DNA of 42,236 nucleotides, from positions 1 through 42,236 of the IMG/VR virus record IMGVR_UViG_3300046513_000319; one strand, given 5' to 3'. The DNA is from a virus. Each line of letters opens with the position of its first letter. The stretch's first letter is position 1. A program made the translations under genes and the position numbers. Below are positions 9,053 to 17,443 of this stretch, piece by piece. The notes below the pieces were generated by a model. The model saw only the letters and a program-made list of their open reading frames with translations. It ran no database searches and was not told the DNA's origin.

Positions 9053-9243
9053 GCGTCGGGTGAGGCCGCCTTGGTCGGCCGCGCCGGCGCCGCTTCGGCA
9101 ACCGCCCCGCCGCGATCGACAAGGTCCTGAGCGCGCGCACCGCTGATCTGCTCCGGTTCGTCGCCGATCGTGACCGTGGCGCCGGCGTCAACACGCCGTC
9201 CCGCATTGTTCACCGATGCGGTGTAAAGCTCTATGCTCTTCAT
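9049..9243 (-). CDS. Small head-tail region protein, 64 aa
   Basis: The start is ATG 9243 with an AGGGG site eight bases upstream; a longer reading from 9375 overlaps the preceding small gene and starts in Arg-rich noise. The product begins MKSIELYTASVNNAGRRVD and has a short beta-rich body (AGATVTIGDEPEQIS) and an Ala/Pro-rich tail. Its stop overlaps the next ATG. Small proteins of this look between capsid and connector genes are frequent in alphaproteobacterial phages. The function is unknown. Confidence 0.65.
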   Translation of the reverse strand: MKSIELYTASVNNAGRRVDAGATVTIGDEPEQISGARAQDLVDRGGAVAEAAPARPTKAASPDA

Positions 9244-9295
9244 GAAATGTTCCCCTGCAGGGATGTTGACACTAGCGCAGCGGCGCTCGCGGTCG

Positions 9296-9502
9296 TCAGG
9301 CCGCGGCGCCCTGGCCGTTTCCCACTTCCGGCGCCGGCTCGGGCGCGTGCGGCTTTTCGGGTCCGGCGGCGCCATTGCGACGCGCGAGTTCCAGCTGGTC
9401 CGGATCGACGCCGGCTATCTTCTCGCCCGACGCAAAATGCTTGCCGTCGATCGCCGTATCGTACTGCGCATACAGCACAGGCTTTTTCGCTCTCGTCGTC
9501 AT
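9296..9502 (-). CDS. Small protein downstream of capsid gene, 68 aa
   Basis: The start is ATG 9502 with GGAGA five bases upstream; an extension to 9724 would run antisense-like through the capsid gene and was rejected. The sequence begins MTTRAKKPVLYAQYDTAID, has a compact middle (HFASGEKIAGVDPDQLE) and a Pro/Ala/Glu-rich C-terminus. It has the general look of the short Mu/HI1506-type or peripheral capsid accessory proteins next to major capsid genes, but I do not recognise a family. Confidence 0.6.
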   Translation of the reverse strand: MTTRAKKPVLYAQYDTAIDGKHFASGEKIAGVDPDQLELARRNGAAGPEKPHAPEPAPEVGNGQGAAA

Positions 9503-9582
9503 GGATGGTCTCCAAAGGCGGGCGGACGCCGTTGCGACGCCCGCCCCAGTTGGCGCAGGGACTGCCCTTGCGGGCCTGCAGA

Positions 9583-11004
9583 TCAGGCGGTGAGTGCGTC
9601 GACCATCGCCGAGAAGCTGGCGGCATGGCGAATGGCGAGGTCGCAGCTCTGGAAGGTTTCGATCCGTACCGAGCCGGTGCCCGACAGGATGTAGGGATTG
9701 ACCAGCACGTCCAGGCCGCCCCACATGCCGATGATCAGATCGGCCCAGTTGCCGAAGATGATCGCCGAGCAGGTCCCGACCGATGTCCCCTTGTCGAGAG
9801 TGGAAGGAACCTGGTTGGAAACGGCGGCCTTGTAGCCGTTCATTTCACTGCCTTTTTCCCAGATCGGATCGCCGTTCGTCCCCGAGAATTTCTCGGTCAA
9901 CTTCAGCTTGCCCCGGACCTTGGTGTTGGTCAGGTAGGCAAGATTGCCGACGTCCGCATTGTTGTTCGCGATGTTCGTTTCCAGCCCGACGATATGCGCC
10001 CAGGTTGGAGCGAGACCGTTGGTTCCGCCGGTGACGGAGCCGATACCCGCGGTGTTCAGGACGCCGCGTGGCTGGTTCGCCGACCCCGACCCGTTGATCC
10101 CAGCGAGATCGATCGCCAGCGCCAGGACGGTTGCGAGATCATAGCGCACGAATGCTTCGACATCGATCGACGACTGCAGCAGCAGTTGCCGGGTCATGTC
10201 GGTGAAGCCCGCTACCGTCTTCGGGCTGAGCGCCACCTGGTCGAACGCCTGCTGGCTCTCCGTCGGCGCGGAGCCTTCCGAAACCCAATAGGCAGTCGCC
10301 CCGCCGGTCTGGCGAGGAATGGCGAGGTTGCCGTTCAGGTCCGTCAACATCCGCGCCCCGAGCTGCGGGAGCGCCATGCGGTTGCGCAGCAATTCGATGA
10401 AGCTGCCGGCCAAAAGATCGGTCGCCACCGTATGCCCACCGGCGGTCGCCGTCCCGACCGACAGGTCCCGCTGTTCGCCGCGGACATTGGCAGTCAGCAC
10501 ATCGAGCGGGATGCGCAGCGATCCGGCCTGACTGCTGGGATTGCCCCGCTGCAGGGCGGCGGCCGAACATTCCATCTCGAATCCGGCGGCGCGCTGCGCA
10601 GCTGCATCCGTCGGATTGGCCAATGCGTGGAAGAGGCGCAGGAAGCTGTAGCGCTGGGTTTCACGTTCCGACAGGCCGATCGCGGGCGTCTCGGCGGTGC
10701 GGATTGCCTGCGTCTGCGGCGCCGTAGCGTTGAAGTCACGAACGAACTGCTCGACGCTGTGCCCGCTATTGATGGCGGTATCGGCCAGCTCGCGGCAATT
10801 CATCCGCTCACCGATCGCGCGCAGGTTGGCGGTGCGCTCGCGCTCCGCCGCAATCGCGGCGTTGATGCCGGTCATGTCGGCCGCGGTTGCCGGCGCCGCC
10901 GCGGGGGCCGCGCGCTGTTCGACTTGGGGCTGGACGGGGGCCGCGGGCGCGGCGACGGTAGGAGCGACGGGTGCACCGCCGCCCGCATTGCGAAGCATGT
11001 TCAT
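9583..11004 (-). CDS. Possible internal translation product: major capsid protein alone
   Basis: Inside the fusion gene, ATG 11004 (MNMLRNAGGGAPV) is in frame and has AGAGGAGA at 11013-11020, about eight bases upstream. This is a good Shine-Dalgarno site in the middle of a coding region, exactly at the boundary between the protease and capsid parts. It would give a 473-residue capsid protein without protease. That would supply excess shell protein over protease, as phages with separate genes do. This is a sequence-based proposal; the fusion reading is equally open. Confidence 0.5.
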   Translation of the reverse strand: MNMLRNAGGGAPVAPTVAAPAAPVQPQVEQRAAPAAAPATAADMTGINAAIAAERERTANLRAIGERMNCRELADTAINSGHSVEQFVRDFNATAPQTQAIRTAETPAIGLSERETQRYSFLRLFHALANPTDAAAQRAAGFEMECSAAALQRGNPSSQAGSLRIPLDVLTANVRGEQRDLSVGTATAGGHTVATDLLAGSFIELLRNRMALPQLGARMLTDLNGNLAIPRQTGGATAYWVSEGSAPTESQQAFDQVALSPKTVAGFTDMTRQLLLQSSIDVEAFVRYDLATVLALAIDLAGINGSGSANQPRGVLNTAGIGSVTGGTNGLAPTWAHIVGLETNIANNNADVGNLAYLTNTKVRGKLKLTEKFSGTNGDPIWEKGSEMNGYKAAVSNQVPSTLDKGTSVGTCSAIIFGNWADLIIGMWGGLDVLVNPYILSGTGSVRIETFQSCDLAIRHAASFSAMVDALTA

Positions 11005-11604
11005 GTCGTCAGTCTCCTCTGAGATGAGTGTGCGTGGGTCGAATGCGGGCTTGTCGCCTTCGCGACCCACGCCCACGGTGGTGTCTGCGGGAACCGAGAC
11101 CAGGCTGATCTCGTAGGGCTCCCATTCGGTGACGCGGTATGTCGCCTCGTCGCCGTCGCGCTTCTCCAGGATCATTTCGATGATCCGGTAACCGACGCTG
11201 ACCAGCTTGCGGATGCCGTCCTGGACATCGCGGAAAATCTCTTCGGCGCGGGCGGAGCGGCCAAAGCGGACGATCGCGCGGCCCTTCTTCCCCGAGATCC
11301 ACGCCTTTTCGACCACGCCCACCTGATCGCGGGTATTGTGGTCCATCAGCAGCGCTCCACCGCCGTTCAGCCGGTCCATGCGGATCGCCTTGGCGGCGTG
11401 GTCGAGGATCTCCGTCCCCCACCACCGCTCATAAGGCTCCTCGCTCGAGAAGCTGAGCTCTACGGTGCGCGCCTCGACATTCACGCTTTCGGCGCGGACC
11501 TCGATCTGCAGATCGCGCGTCATGCTCTGGTCGATCTCGCCGTCGCGTGTCAGCGAGGCGAGCGCCATCGCGCCCGCCAGCGCCGGGATCAGCACATGCT
11601 GCAT
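9583..11604 (-). CDS. Prohead protease fused to HK97-type major capsid protein
   Basis: The protein has 673 residues. ATG 11604 is preferred over ATG 11610 because AGGAGGT then lies six bases upstream; with 11610 the site would touch the start codon. Residues about 20-180 are an HK97-type (U35-like) prohead serine protease (ARTVELSFSSEEPYERWWG, LLMDHN, LVSVGY, YEISLVSVPAD). A linker of Ala, Pro and Gln (about 200-245) and a helical segment follow. The rest is the HK97-fold capsid shell (GGHTVATDLLAGSFIELLRN, then PRQTGGATAYWV, ending VRIETFQSCDLAIRH). Cleavage between the halves during head maturation is expected from the family. A second in-frame start with its own ribosome-binding site lies at 11004. 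Confidence 0.9.
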   Translation of the reverse strand: MQHVLIPALAGAMALASLTRDGEIDQSMTRDLQIEVRAESVNVEARTVELSFSSEEPYERWWGTEILDHAAKAIRMDRLNGGGALLMDHNTRDQVGVVEKAWISGKKGRAIVRFGRSARAEEIFRDVQDGIRKLVSVGYRIIEMILEKRDGDEATYRVTEWEPYEISLVSVPADTTVGVGREGDKPAFDPRTLISEETDDMNMLRNAGGGAPVAPTVAAPAAPVQPQVEQRAAPAAAPATAADMTGINAAIAAERERTANLRAIGERMNCRELADTAINSGHSVEQFVRDFNATAPQTQAIRTAETPAIGLSERETQRYSFLRLFHALANPTDAAAQRAAGFEMECSAAALQRGNPSSQAGSLRIPLDVLTANVRGEQRDLSVGTATAGGHTVATDLLAGSFIELLRNRMALPQLGARMLTDLNGNLAIPRQTGGATAYWVSEGSAPTESQQAFDQVALSPKTVAGFTDMTRQLLLQSSIDVEAFVRYDLATVLALAIDLAGINGSGSANQPRGVLNTAGIGSVTGGTNGLAPTWAHIVGLETNIANNNADVGNLAYLTNTKVRGKLKLTEKFSGTNGDPIWEKGSEMNGYKAAVSNQVPSTLDKGTSVGTCSAIIFGNWADLIIGMWGGLDVLVNPYILSGTGSVRIETFQSCDLAIRHAASFSAMVDALTA

Positions 11605-11623
11605 CGTCATACCTCCTGGAAAA

Positions 11624-13138
11624 TCAGTCTTTCGGGTCGGGGTCGGGGCGCGGATCGCCCTGATCTTTCGCCGCCGGCTGCGCCGTCATTCCACGTTCGG
11701 CTTCGGCATCGAGCTCCGCCCACACCTCATCCGGATCGCGGCCGCGCTCGCGGATGATCTGAGCCCGACTCTTCGTACTGAGCGCGACGGCTTCCTTGTC
11801 CGCCATCGCGTCCGCACGCGGATCGACCCAGTCCCATCGCCGCCCGAAATAAACGGGCATGTTGAAGCGATCGAACTGGCTATAGGGCAGCCGCCGCAGA
11901 TCGGCGTCCTTGACCATCGCCCGCGCCAGCCAGCGTCCGAAGACCAGCTCCTTCGATTCGATGTAGAAGGCCTGCAGCATCTTCCACATTTCGCGCTCGT
12001 CGAGCGTTCCGCTGCGGATCGAGCTGAAATTGACGTTCGACAGATCGCCGGAGAGGCCGTGATAGCTGACCAGCAGGCCCGTCGACAGGCGCCTCAGAAC
12101 ATTCTTCGTGAACGGGTCATAGACCTCGTTCGGATAGGTCGGATCATACTCCTTCAGCTCATAGCCGTCGGGCACGATGTCGAACGTGCCCGGCGTCGCC
12201 TCGCTGACGAAATCGCCGGGGGCCTCGGCATAGCCGGCCCCATCCTCGTCCGTGCCGCCGATCGGCGGCCCGGCCTCTGGGTCCTTTTGCTGGAAGAACC
12301 CCATTTTCGCCGCGCCGACATTCGCCGCCACCAGCGCTGCCTCGTCGAACTGGTCAAGGTGCCGTGCGTCACGCAAGCCGACATAGGGCCAGGGGACGCC
12401 GCGCCACTGGTCGATATCCTCTGCGACAAACAGGTGCAGGATCTCGGCTGCGTCGACGCGCAGGTAACGCCGCGTTGCCGTGCCATGCATGTCGGCGCTG
12501 TGCTCAAAGACGCGCAGGTGATAGGCCCGCGGCTTCATCCAAGCATCGAATTCGACGCCCATGCGAATGCGGCCACCATCGTCCAGGTCGCGATTATGCT
12601 CTTCATCCAGCAGGTGGCCGGGCAAAAGCTGGAGCTGCAACCCGTGGTCGCCGCGGCCTTCAACGAACCGTACCAGCACCTCGCCGTCGCGCGCGATCAT
12701 GTTGATCGCCAACGCATCGAACTGCGTTTCGCTAAGGCGCCCCGTCACATCATAGGCGCCGCGTCGAGCAAACCGTTTGTAAGCCGCAGCGATCGCAACG
12801 CTGTTGGCCTTGTCCGGCTCTCCATTCTGCAGCCGGCAATCGACCTTCAGCGTGAAGCCGGCTGCGCCGACCACATTGGTACGCACCAGGCTGAAGAACT
12901 TCCGCCCATACTCGTTGTTGCGCGCGAAATCGCGGCTGCGCGCGCGCATTGGCCGAAGATGGCGCAGCAGCGACATATTTACCGTCTCGTCGGCGGTGGT
13001 CCACTTGCTGGTCAGCCGGTCGGTTATCCCGGCCTGGAACCCACGGCGGCCGTAGGCGATGCGATGGCGCGCCGGTGGACCGGACACAGCCTCATCCTCC
13101 CGGCGCGATCGGCCGATCTCGAAACCGAAAATACGCAT
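11624..13138 (-). CDS. Portal protein, lambda family
   Basis: The protein has 504 residues and begins MRIFGFEIGRSRREDEAVSG. The body has lambda-type portal features: the RARSRDFARNNEYGRKFFS region near residue 70, VVGAAGFTLKVD near 90, the polar GVEFDAW stretch, and the central helical and wing region (LDQFDEAALVAANVGAAKMG). The C-terminus is charged and disordered (ending DPRPDPDPKD). The portal forms the dodecameric ring through which DNA is pumped and to which the connector binds. It lies between the gpW-like connector and the capsid fusion, as in lambda (W, B, C/E). Confidence 0.92.
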   Translation of the reverse strand: MRIFGFEIGRSRREDEAVSGPPARHRIAYGRRGFQAGITDRLTSKWTTADETVNMSLLRHLRPMRARSRDFARNNEYGRKFFSLVRTNVVGAAGFTLKVDCRLQNGEPDKANSVAIAAAYKRFARRGAYDVTGRLSETQFDALAINMIARDGEVLVRFVEGRGDHGLQLQLLPGHLLDEEHNRDLDDGGRIRMGVEFDAWMKPRAYHLRVFEHSADMHGTATRRYLRVDAAEILHLFVAEDIDQWRGVPWPYVGLRDARHLDQFDEAALVAANVGAAKMGFFQQKDPEAGPPIGGTDEDGAGYAEAPGDFVSEATPGTFDIVPDGYELKEYDPTYPNEVYDPFTKNVLRRLSTGLLVSYHGLSGDLSNVNFSSIRSGTLDEREMWKMLQAFYIESKELVFGRWLARAMVKDADLRRLPYSQFDRFNMPVYFGRRWDWVDPRADAMADKEAVALSTKSRAQIIRERGRDPDEVWAELDAEAERGMTAQPAAKDQGDPRPDPDPKD

Positions 13139-13142
13139 TGCG

Positions 13143-13706
13143 TCAGAGTCTCATCAGGACGCGACCTGGGCCGGTCCGGCCCGCGCGGCGGTCCTCGTTC
13201 ACAACCAGGCCCGCATAATATTTGCGCAAGTCCACGAGTTCTGCATGCGTGAGCCGCTTGATCTGACGGCCGTCTGCGAAGGTCGTCTCCAGATCCGTCT
13301 TGCTGGCGCGGCCCTCGATAGCGGCTTCGATCGCTGACAGCACCTTGCGAGCGTGGCTACGGCTGTCGACGTTGGCCGCAGTCGGGTCGGCTTCAACAGC
13401 CAATGTGCCGCTGTCCGCAGTCAGTCGGTCGCTGCCCTTGGTTATCTGGGCCGACCAGCGCCAGTCGCCCGCCGCCCACTCTGCCGTCACGCTGGCATCA
13501 ACGATGAGTGACCAGCGCGTCGTCCCGTCGCCGGCGGCAACGGTGACTGGCGTCCCACCGGCGACGGGCGCAAACCGATAGGAAAGCGCATAGCCATCCG
13601 CCACCGGATAGTCGGTCGCCAAATCCACGCGATCGACCTTCAGGCTGTCGCCGGCCACGATACGCGCAGGCATCGCCATTGCCGGCGCCGCCAACATATT
13701 GGTCAT
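13143..13706 (-). CDS. gpW-like head-tail connector with an extra N-terminal beta domain
   Basis: The protein has 187 residues and an ATGA overlap with the terminase stop (13703-13706). The last 70 residues (ARKVLSAIEAAIEGRAS, DGRQIKRLTHAELVDLRKYY) look like lambda gpW, a small connector added to the portal after packaging (two helices around a DGR-type beta hairpin). The first 110 residues form a separate beta-rich domain (SLKVDRVDLATDYPVADGY, then GDWRWSAQITKG) absent from lambda gpW, which is only 68 residues. The order terminase, this gene, portal equals A-W-B of lambda. Confidence 0.75.
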   Translation of the reverse strand: MTNMLAAPAMAMPARIVAGDSLKVDRVDLATDYPVADGYALSYRFAPVAGGTPVTVAAGDGTTRWSLIVDASVTAEWAAGDWRWSAQITKGSDRLTADSGTLAVEADPTAANVDSRSHARKVLSAIEAAIEGRASKTDLETTFADGRQIKRLTHAELVDLRKYYAGLVVNEDRRAGRTGPGRVLMRL

Positions 13707-15775
13707 CGCTGCGCTCCCTGGTTAAGGCGCCCCATCCATCCCGCACGCCGGGGCTTGGGACGGCCACGTTGCCGGCGTTGCTCCGGCTCGATTGTCGTTT
13801 CGACCGCTGCGGTTTCCACATCGGCAGCTTCGGTTTGCATATCTGGCCGGTCCGTTTGCGCGACCCGCTCGGATTTCGGCCAGCGCACCCGGAAATCTTT
13901 CGGGACCCAGGCCATATCAGGGCGGCTCTGCGCAAAGGGCGGGCGCAATAATGCGACCTCGCCATAGACCAGTATGTCCAGCGTCTCGTTGCGAGCGCGG
14001 ATCTTGACCCACTTGCCGTCGCGCAATTCTTCCGCGGCGATCTCTTCGACATGCGCGTCAGAAAGATCGCCGGGGAGATGGATATATCCCGGCCCGGGAG
14101 CGGGCCTCCGCAATCGCGCGTCGATCATGTTCTTCACCGCATGGACGTTCGGGATCCATAGCTTGGCGCTGTTGCGCTTCGCTCCGCCGCGTACCTTCTG
14201 ATCGGCGAATTGGCCCGGCGGCATGAGCTTGCCTTTCGGGTTCGAACCGCCCTTGACCAAGGTGATGCGGGACGGATGCACGCCCAGCGCCACCGCTGCA
14301 TTCCAGAACCATTTCGCGCCGGCGGTCGCCTGGTCGCCCTTGCGGTCGGAGCCGCCGGTATCGATCACCAGCGACAGCACCGGTGCATGGCCGATCGGCT
14401 TTCCCCTCTCGTCCAGCTCGGCGAACGGATATTTCCGATCGAACAGTGGCAGCAGGGCCTTCCAGTGCTCCGCATGCGTGAACGGCGCGACCTGCGTCAG
14501 GCCATCGTCCAGCACATCGATCGCGAAACGGTCGATCAGCCAGGTCTCCCGATCCTTGGCCGACCCCACCGCGCCGCATTCAAAGCGATCGTGCTGGACG
14601 TCGATTATGATGTTCACCACCTTTGGGCCGCGCGGGACCGTCCCGAGCCGCCACGTCGTTTCGCGCCGTTTCTTCAGTACGTCGGCGGCGATCGGCTTCT
14701 CGCCCGAATGCAGCGATCGGTAATTCTTGCCGGCCTTGACGTTCCAGAACGTCTTCAGCTTGGTCTCGTCTTGCCGCGCCTCCCAGTCTATCTGGCCTTC
14801 CCGCCACAACCGCGCGAGGTCGGGCCAGGGCGTGAACGACAGCAGTCCGTCGCGCTGAAACGTCCGCCGAAATTTTCCGGCCTCGGGGCGCGTCGCCACG
14901 AAGCCGCGGTGCGGGAGATGGGCCGTGCTCGCAATCAGTGCATGGCGCGCCTCCGGGAGCAATATGCACCCATTGGCCGGACAGACGACATGGGCGGATC
15001 GCGCCGCTTCATCCATCGTGCCTGCATCAAACTTCAAATCGCGGATCAGGTCCAGGTCGACCCGATCCCCGCATTCCGGGCAGACGGGCTGCAGCCGCTC
15101 CATCGTGCCCTTGGCCACAAAGGCGGCGATCCCCCTATCGTCCGCCAACGCCGGCGACGACGACACCAGCTTGGTGTCACGCCCCTTGTGAATGGTCATG
15201 CGTCCGTCCAGCAACCCTACGGCGTCGCCCTTACCCTCGATATCCTCGGGCCACCCGTCGAAGTCGTCGATCCAGCCGCGACAAACAGTGCGCTGGCGAA
15301 ACTGATTTTCAACCGGCCACACGCCGACAAGAAACACGCCGCTGCGAAACAGCTTCATGTGGATGTTATCGGCGCTGACATGCGGCGCCAGCTCCGCCTT
15401 CAATACTGTCGTGCTGGCGATCATCGGGTTGATCCGCAGCTTTATGAAGCTCTCCAGCAGCGCCTTATCCGGCTGGCCCAGCATGAAGGGCTCCGGATCA
15501 TGCTCGATCGACCAGCCCACGAACGCTTCGCCGACCATCGACTTGCCGCCCTGCGCCGGCCCCTGGTCGCCGACTTCCGACGTCTCCGGGTCGGAGCAGG
15601 CGTCCATGATTTCCGCCAGAAACGGCAAGGCCTCCGGATCATAATAGGCCAGATGCTTTGCCGCCCATTGCGAAACTGTCAGGCTTTTCTTCGGCCTGAC
15701 AATATTCGCATAGCGCGCGACAATCTGGAAACCGGTCTCAAACGGCGGGACCTTCGGAGGCGATTGATGCAACAT
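13703..15775 (-). CDS. Terminase large subunit, GpA (lambda) family
   Basis: The protein has 690 residues. The N-terminal ATPase has Walker A GPAQGGKS at about 72-79 and a Walker-B-like VCRGWIDDFD near 164-173. A zinc-ribbon-like Cys set (CPECGD, then VVCPANGC) follows near 230-275. The nuclease half starts near residue 400 with NIIIDVQHD and continues with LVIDTGGSD near 470. The C-terminal 70 residues are charged and likely contact the portal. The GpA family cuts at cos and packages unit-length genomes, so this phage probably makes cohesive ends. The gene overlaps the small-subunit gene by 38 bases. Confidence 0.93.
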   Translation of the reverse strand: MLHQSPPKVPPFETGFQIVARYANIVRPKKSLTVSQWAAKHLAYYDPEALPFLAEIMDACSDPETSEVGDQGPAQGGKSMVGEAFVGWSIEHDPEPFMLGQPDKALLESFIKLRINPMIASTTVLKAELAPHVSADNIHMKLFRSGVFLVGVWPVENQFRQRTVCRGWIDDFDGWPEDIEGKGDAVGLLDGRMTIHKGRDTKLVSSSPALADDRGIAAFVAKGTMERLQPVCPECGDRVDLDLIRDLKFDAGTMDEAARSAHVVCPANGCILLPEARHALIASTAHLPHRGFVATRPEAGKFRRTFQRDGLLSFTPWPDLARLWREGQIDWEARQDETKLKTFWNVKAGKNYRSLHSGEKPIAADVLKKRRETTWRLGTVPRGPKVVNIIIDVQHDRFECGAVGSAKDRETWLIDRFAIDVLDDGLTQVAPFTHAEHWKALLPLFDRKYPFAELDERGKPIGHAPVLSLVIDTGGSDRKGDQATAGAKWFWNAAVALGVHPSRITLVKGGSNPKGKLMPPGQFADQKVRGGAKRNSAKLWIPNVHAVKNMIDARLRRPAPGPGYIHLPGDLSDAHVEEIAAEELRDGKWVKIRARNETLDILVYGEVALLRPPFAQSRPDMAWVPKDFRVRWPKSERVAQTDRPDMQTEAADVETAAVETTIEPEQRRQRGRPKPRRAGWMGRLNQGAQR

Positions 15776-16322
15776 CTATCGCCCCGCCGCCCATTTCCTC
15801 GAACTTGTTAGCCAAAGCACTCAGATCGGTTTCAACCATCTTGTCGATCAGGTTGATCTGCTCCCGCGACAGGTCGGTCCTCTTCGACAAGCGCGCCGTC
15901 AACGTGCGCCCATGCTTGGCGACGAGCGACAGCACAGCGACGAACGCCGCCTCGACCGTCGCCTTTCGGACCAGATCGCCGCGCAGCTCGGAGAGCTTGG
16001 TGGCGACGATCTCTTCTTCCATGATCGCGCGGCGCTCCGCCGGCGACATCCCCACATGCTCCGGCGCCACCACGGCGTCAGCGCCCAGCAAATCCAGGGC
16101 GAGCTGGCGCACCTGCTGGGCGCGTTCGCGGGCGATCGTCTCTTCACGCACGCGGATTTGCAGAATAAATTGGGCGGCAGCGGCAAGATCGAACTCATAG
16201 GCCTGCCCGTTCTTGCCGCGAGCAAGCACCGGAAAGTCCTCGTGCTCGGCGATCAGCTTCCGGATCGTCGGCTCCGACGGCATCCCCGGCATCGACACAA
16301 GTTCGGCCAAAGAGCCGATCAC
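15738..16322 (-). CDS. Terminase small subunit, Nu1/DUF1441-like
   Basis: The product has 194 residues if GTG 16322 is the start. The frame is open up to 16427, but the extra N-terminus (ending KLLFLFGFC) is unlike the family. Near the start lies a winged-helix DNA-binding segment (SEPTIRKLIAEHEDFPVLA, then GKNGQAYEFDL), as in Nu1-type subunits that recognise cos. Long helices for oligomerisation follow (TIARERAQQVRQLALDLLG). The C-terminus should bind the large subunit, whose gene overlaps. No strong ribosome-binding site is visible for any start, so the N-terminus is uncertain. Imperfect 45-bp-spaced repeats lie just upstream and may be its target. Confidence 0.78.
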   Translation of the reverse strand: MIGSLAELVSMPGMPSEPTIRKLIAEHEDFPVLARGKNGQAYEFDLAAAAQFILQIRVREETIARERAQQVRQLALDLLGADAVVAPEHVGMSPAERRAIMEEEIVATKLSELRGDLVRKATVEAAFVAVLSLVAKHGRTLTARLSKRTDLSREQINLIDKMVETDLSALANKFEEMGGGAIDVASIASEGPAV

Positions 16323-16424
16323 GGAGCAAAAACCAAACAAAAACAAAAGCTTCGAAAAAAATCCGAGACTTGCAGACTTAATGCGCCTTCGGCCCCCGTA
16401 TACGGATTGACGCCAGGAAGGACC

Positions 16425-16604
16425 CAAGCGCCCCTCTGCGCAATTTTATGTCGCCCCTTCCACCCCCGCGTAACTTTCGTGCGCGCAATTCCATGTCGTC
16501 CGCCACGTCGGGACGTAACAAAGTTGCGCGTAATATTCGAACAAGGTAGGGCCCCGCCCGCAACAAAGTTGCTTGCAGTCGAGAGGCGTTCGCATCTGGC
16601 AGAG
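16425..16604. repeat. Degenerate array with 45-bp period upstream of terminase
   Basis: Within the non-coding stretch 16323-16732, related sequence recurs every 45 bp. GCGCAATTYYATGTCGYCC occurs at 16438-16456 and 16483-16501. GTAACAAAGTTGC at 16515-16527 and GCAACAAAGTTGC at 16560-16572 repeat in the same phase. GTAAC also begins the unit at 16470 and GCGCGTAAT continues the unit at 16515. The place, just before the small terminase gene, is where cos/cosB or a late-gene control region is expected. The rest of the stretch (16605-16732) shows no gene that I can support. Confidence 0.6.
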
Positions 16605-16732
16605 ATCGGTGCGGGCATAGGGCTCATCGGCTCATAGGTCCGCCACCAGCGTATCCACCGGATAGCCGATTTGACCGCCAATGTGGACAAACAATATTTC
16701 GCAAACACAACATTCTACCCCTTGCGCCGTGT

Positions 16733-17194
16733 CTATGCGCGCGTTTCTGCGGCGTTCAGCGCCACGCAGATCGCCGTAATTGCGCGCGAATATCGTTTGC
16801 GGAGGCCGTGAGCCCCGTGCTTGACGCCCATCGGGCGCAGCAGCTTGGTCCAAGGGATGGACTTGCGGCCGGCGGCGAGGTTGCGGATCGCCATGACCAC
16901 CAGCCTGCCATCGCCGTCAGGCGCATGGGCCAGCCACCCCATGGCCTCGTTCATGCGGGCGATCTGCTCTCGCGACAGGGGAATGCGCACCACGGCCTCC
17001 ACGCTCTGGCCTCCCTCGATCTGGGCCAGGATGTCCGACCAGTCGGGCACGATCAGGTGCCATGGGCCGTCGGTCGCAAAGGGTGATCCCCCATCCCCGG
17101 GCATCCGCCACTGATACTGCATCGCCTCGACCAGGCGGGCCTGGACATCCTCAAATGTCCAGAATGCCGACCCTTCCACCGCCGGAACCATCAT
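16733..17194 (-). CDS. DUF6362-like protein, possible late regulator
   Basis: The protein has 153 residues. ATG 17194 has GGAAGGG about nine bases upstream; readings from 17229 or 17407 add low-complexity sequence from the repeat region. The order of elements (TFEDVQARLVEAM, SREQIARMNEAMGWL, then a C-terminal LRKRYSRAITAICVALN) matches DUF6362, a family common in alphaproteobacterial prophages between replication and terminase genes. Its C-terminal helices look like a DNA-binding HTH. Synteny with Q- or sigma-like late regulators is suggestive only. It is the last gene before the late operon. Confidence 0.7.
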   Translation of the reverse strand: MMVPAVEGSAFWTFEDVQARLVEAMQYQWRMPGDGGSPFATDGPWHLIVPDWSDILAQIEGGQSVEAVVRIPLSREQIARMNEAMGWLAHAPDGDGRLVVMAIRNLAAGRKSIPWTKLLRPMGVKHGAHGLRKRYSRAITAICVALNAAETRA

Positions 17195-17436
17195 GCGCCT
17201 ACCCTTCCACCACCACGTCGAGAACAACATGCTGATATCTTTCGATATCTTCCTTCCGTTGGAAGGATTGGAAGGATTGGAAGGTTTATTGAAATCCATG
17301 TGTATGTGCCTGCGCGCACGCGCCCGCACATGTGTGTGATGGAATTTCGAAAACCCTTCCAAACCTTCCAAAGGCGCAGAAATCCCGCGCTCTTCCCTTC
17401 CGATCACCCTTCCGCCACCCTTCCATTTCGGAAGGA
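17170..17436. repeat. GGAAGG/CCTTCC iteron-like cluster, candidate replication origin or operator
   Basis: Mostly non-coding (17195-17443). ACCCTTCCA occurs at 17170-17178, 17201-17209, 17353-17361 and 17417-17425, with the variant ACCCTTCCG at 17406-17414. In the other orientation there are three tandem 9-mers TTGGAAGGA (17259-17285, the last ending in T). CCTTCC-GTT-GGAAGG forms a hairpin at 17252-17266, and CCTTCCAAA is doubled at 17355-17372. Between the two groups lies a hairpin-capable ATGTGC/GCACAT pair (17304-17331). It abuts the 3' end of the primase-helicase gene, so an origin with iterons is a reasonable idea. Confidence 0.6.
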
Positions 17437-17443
17437 TCGCGAC

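Noticed and set aside
17251-17436. CRISPR array
   Set aside because: The repeats are 6-9 bp, occur in both orientations and are not separated by uniform spacers; no cas genes are present.
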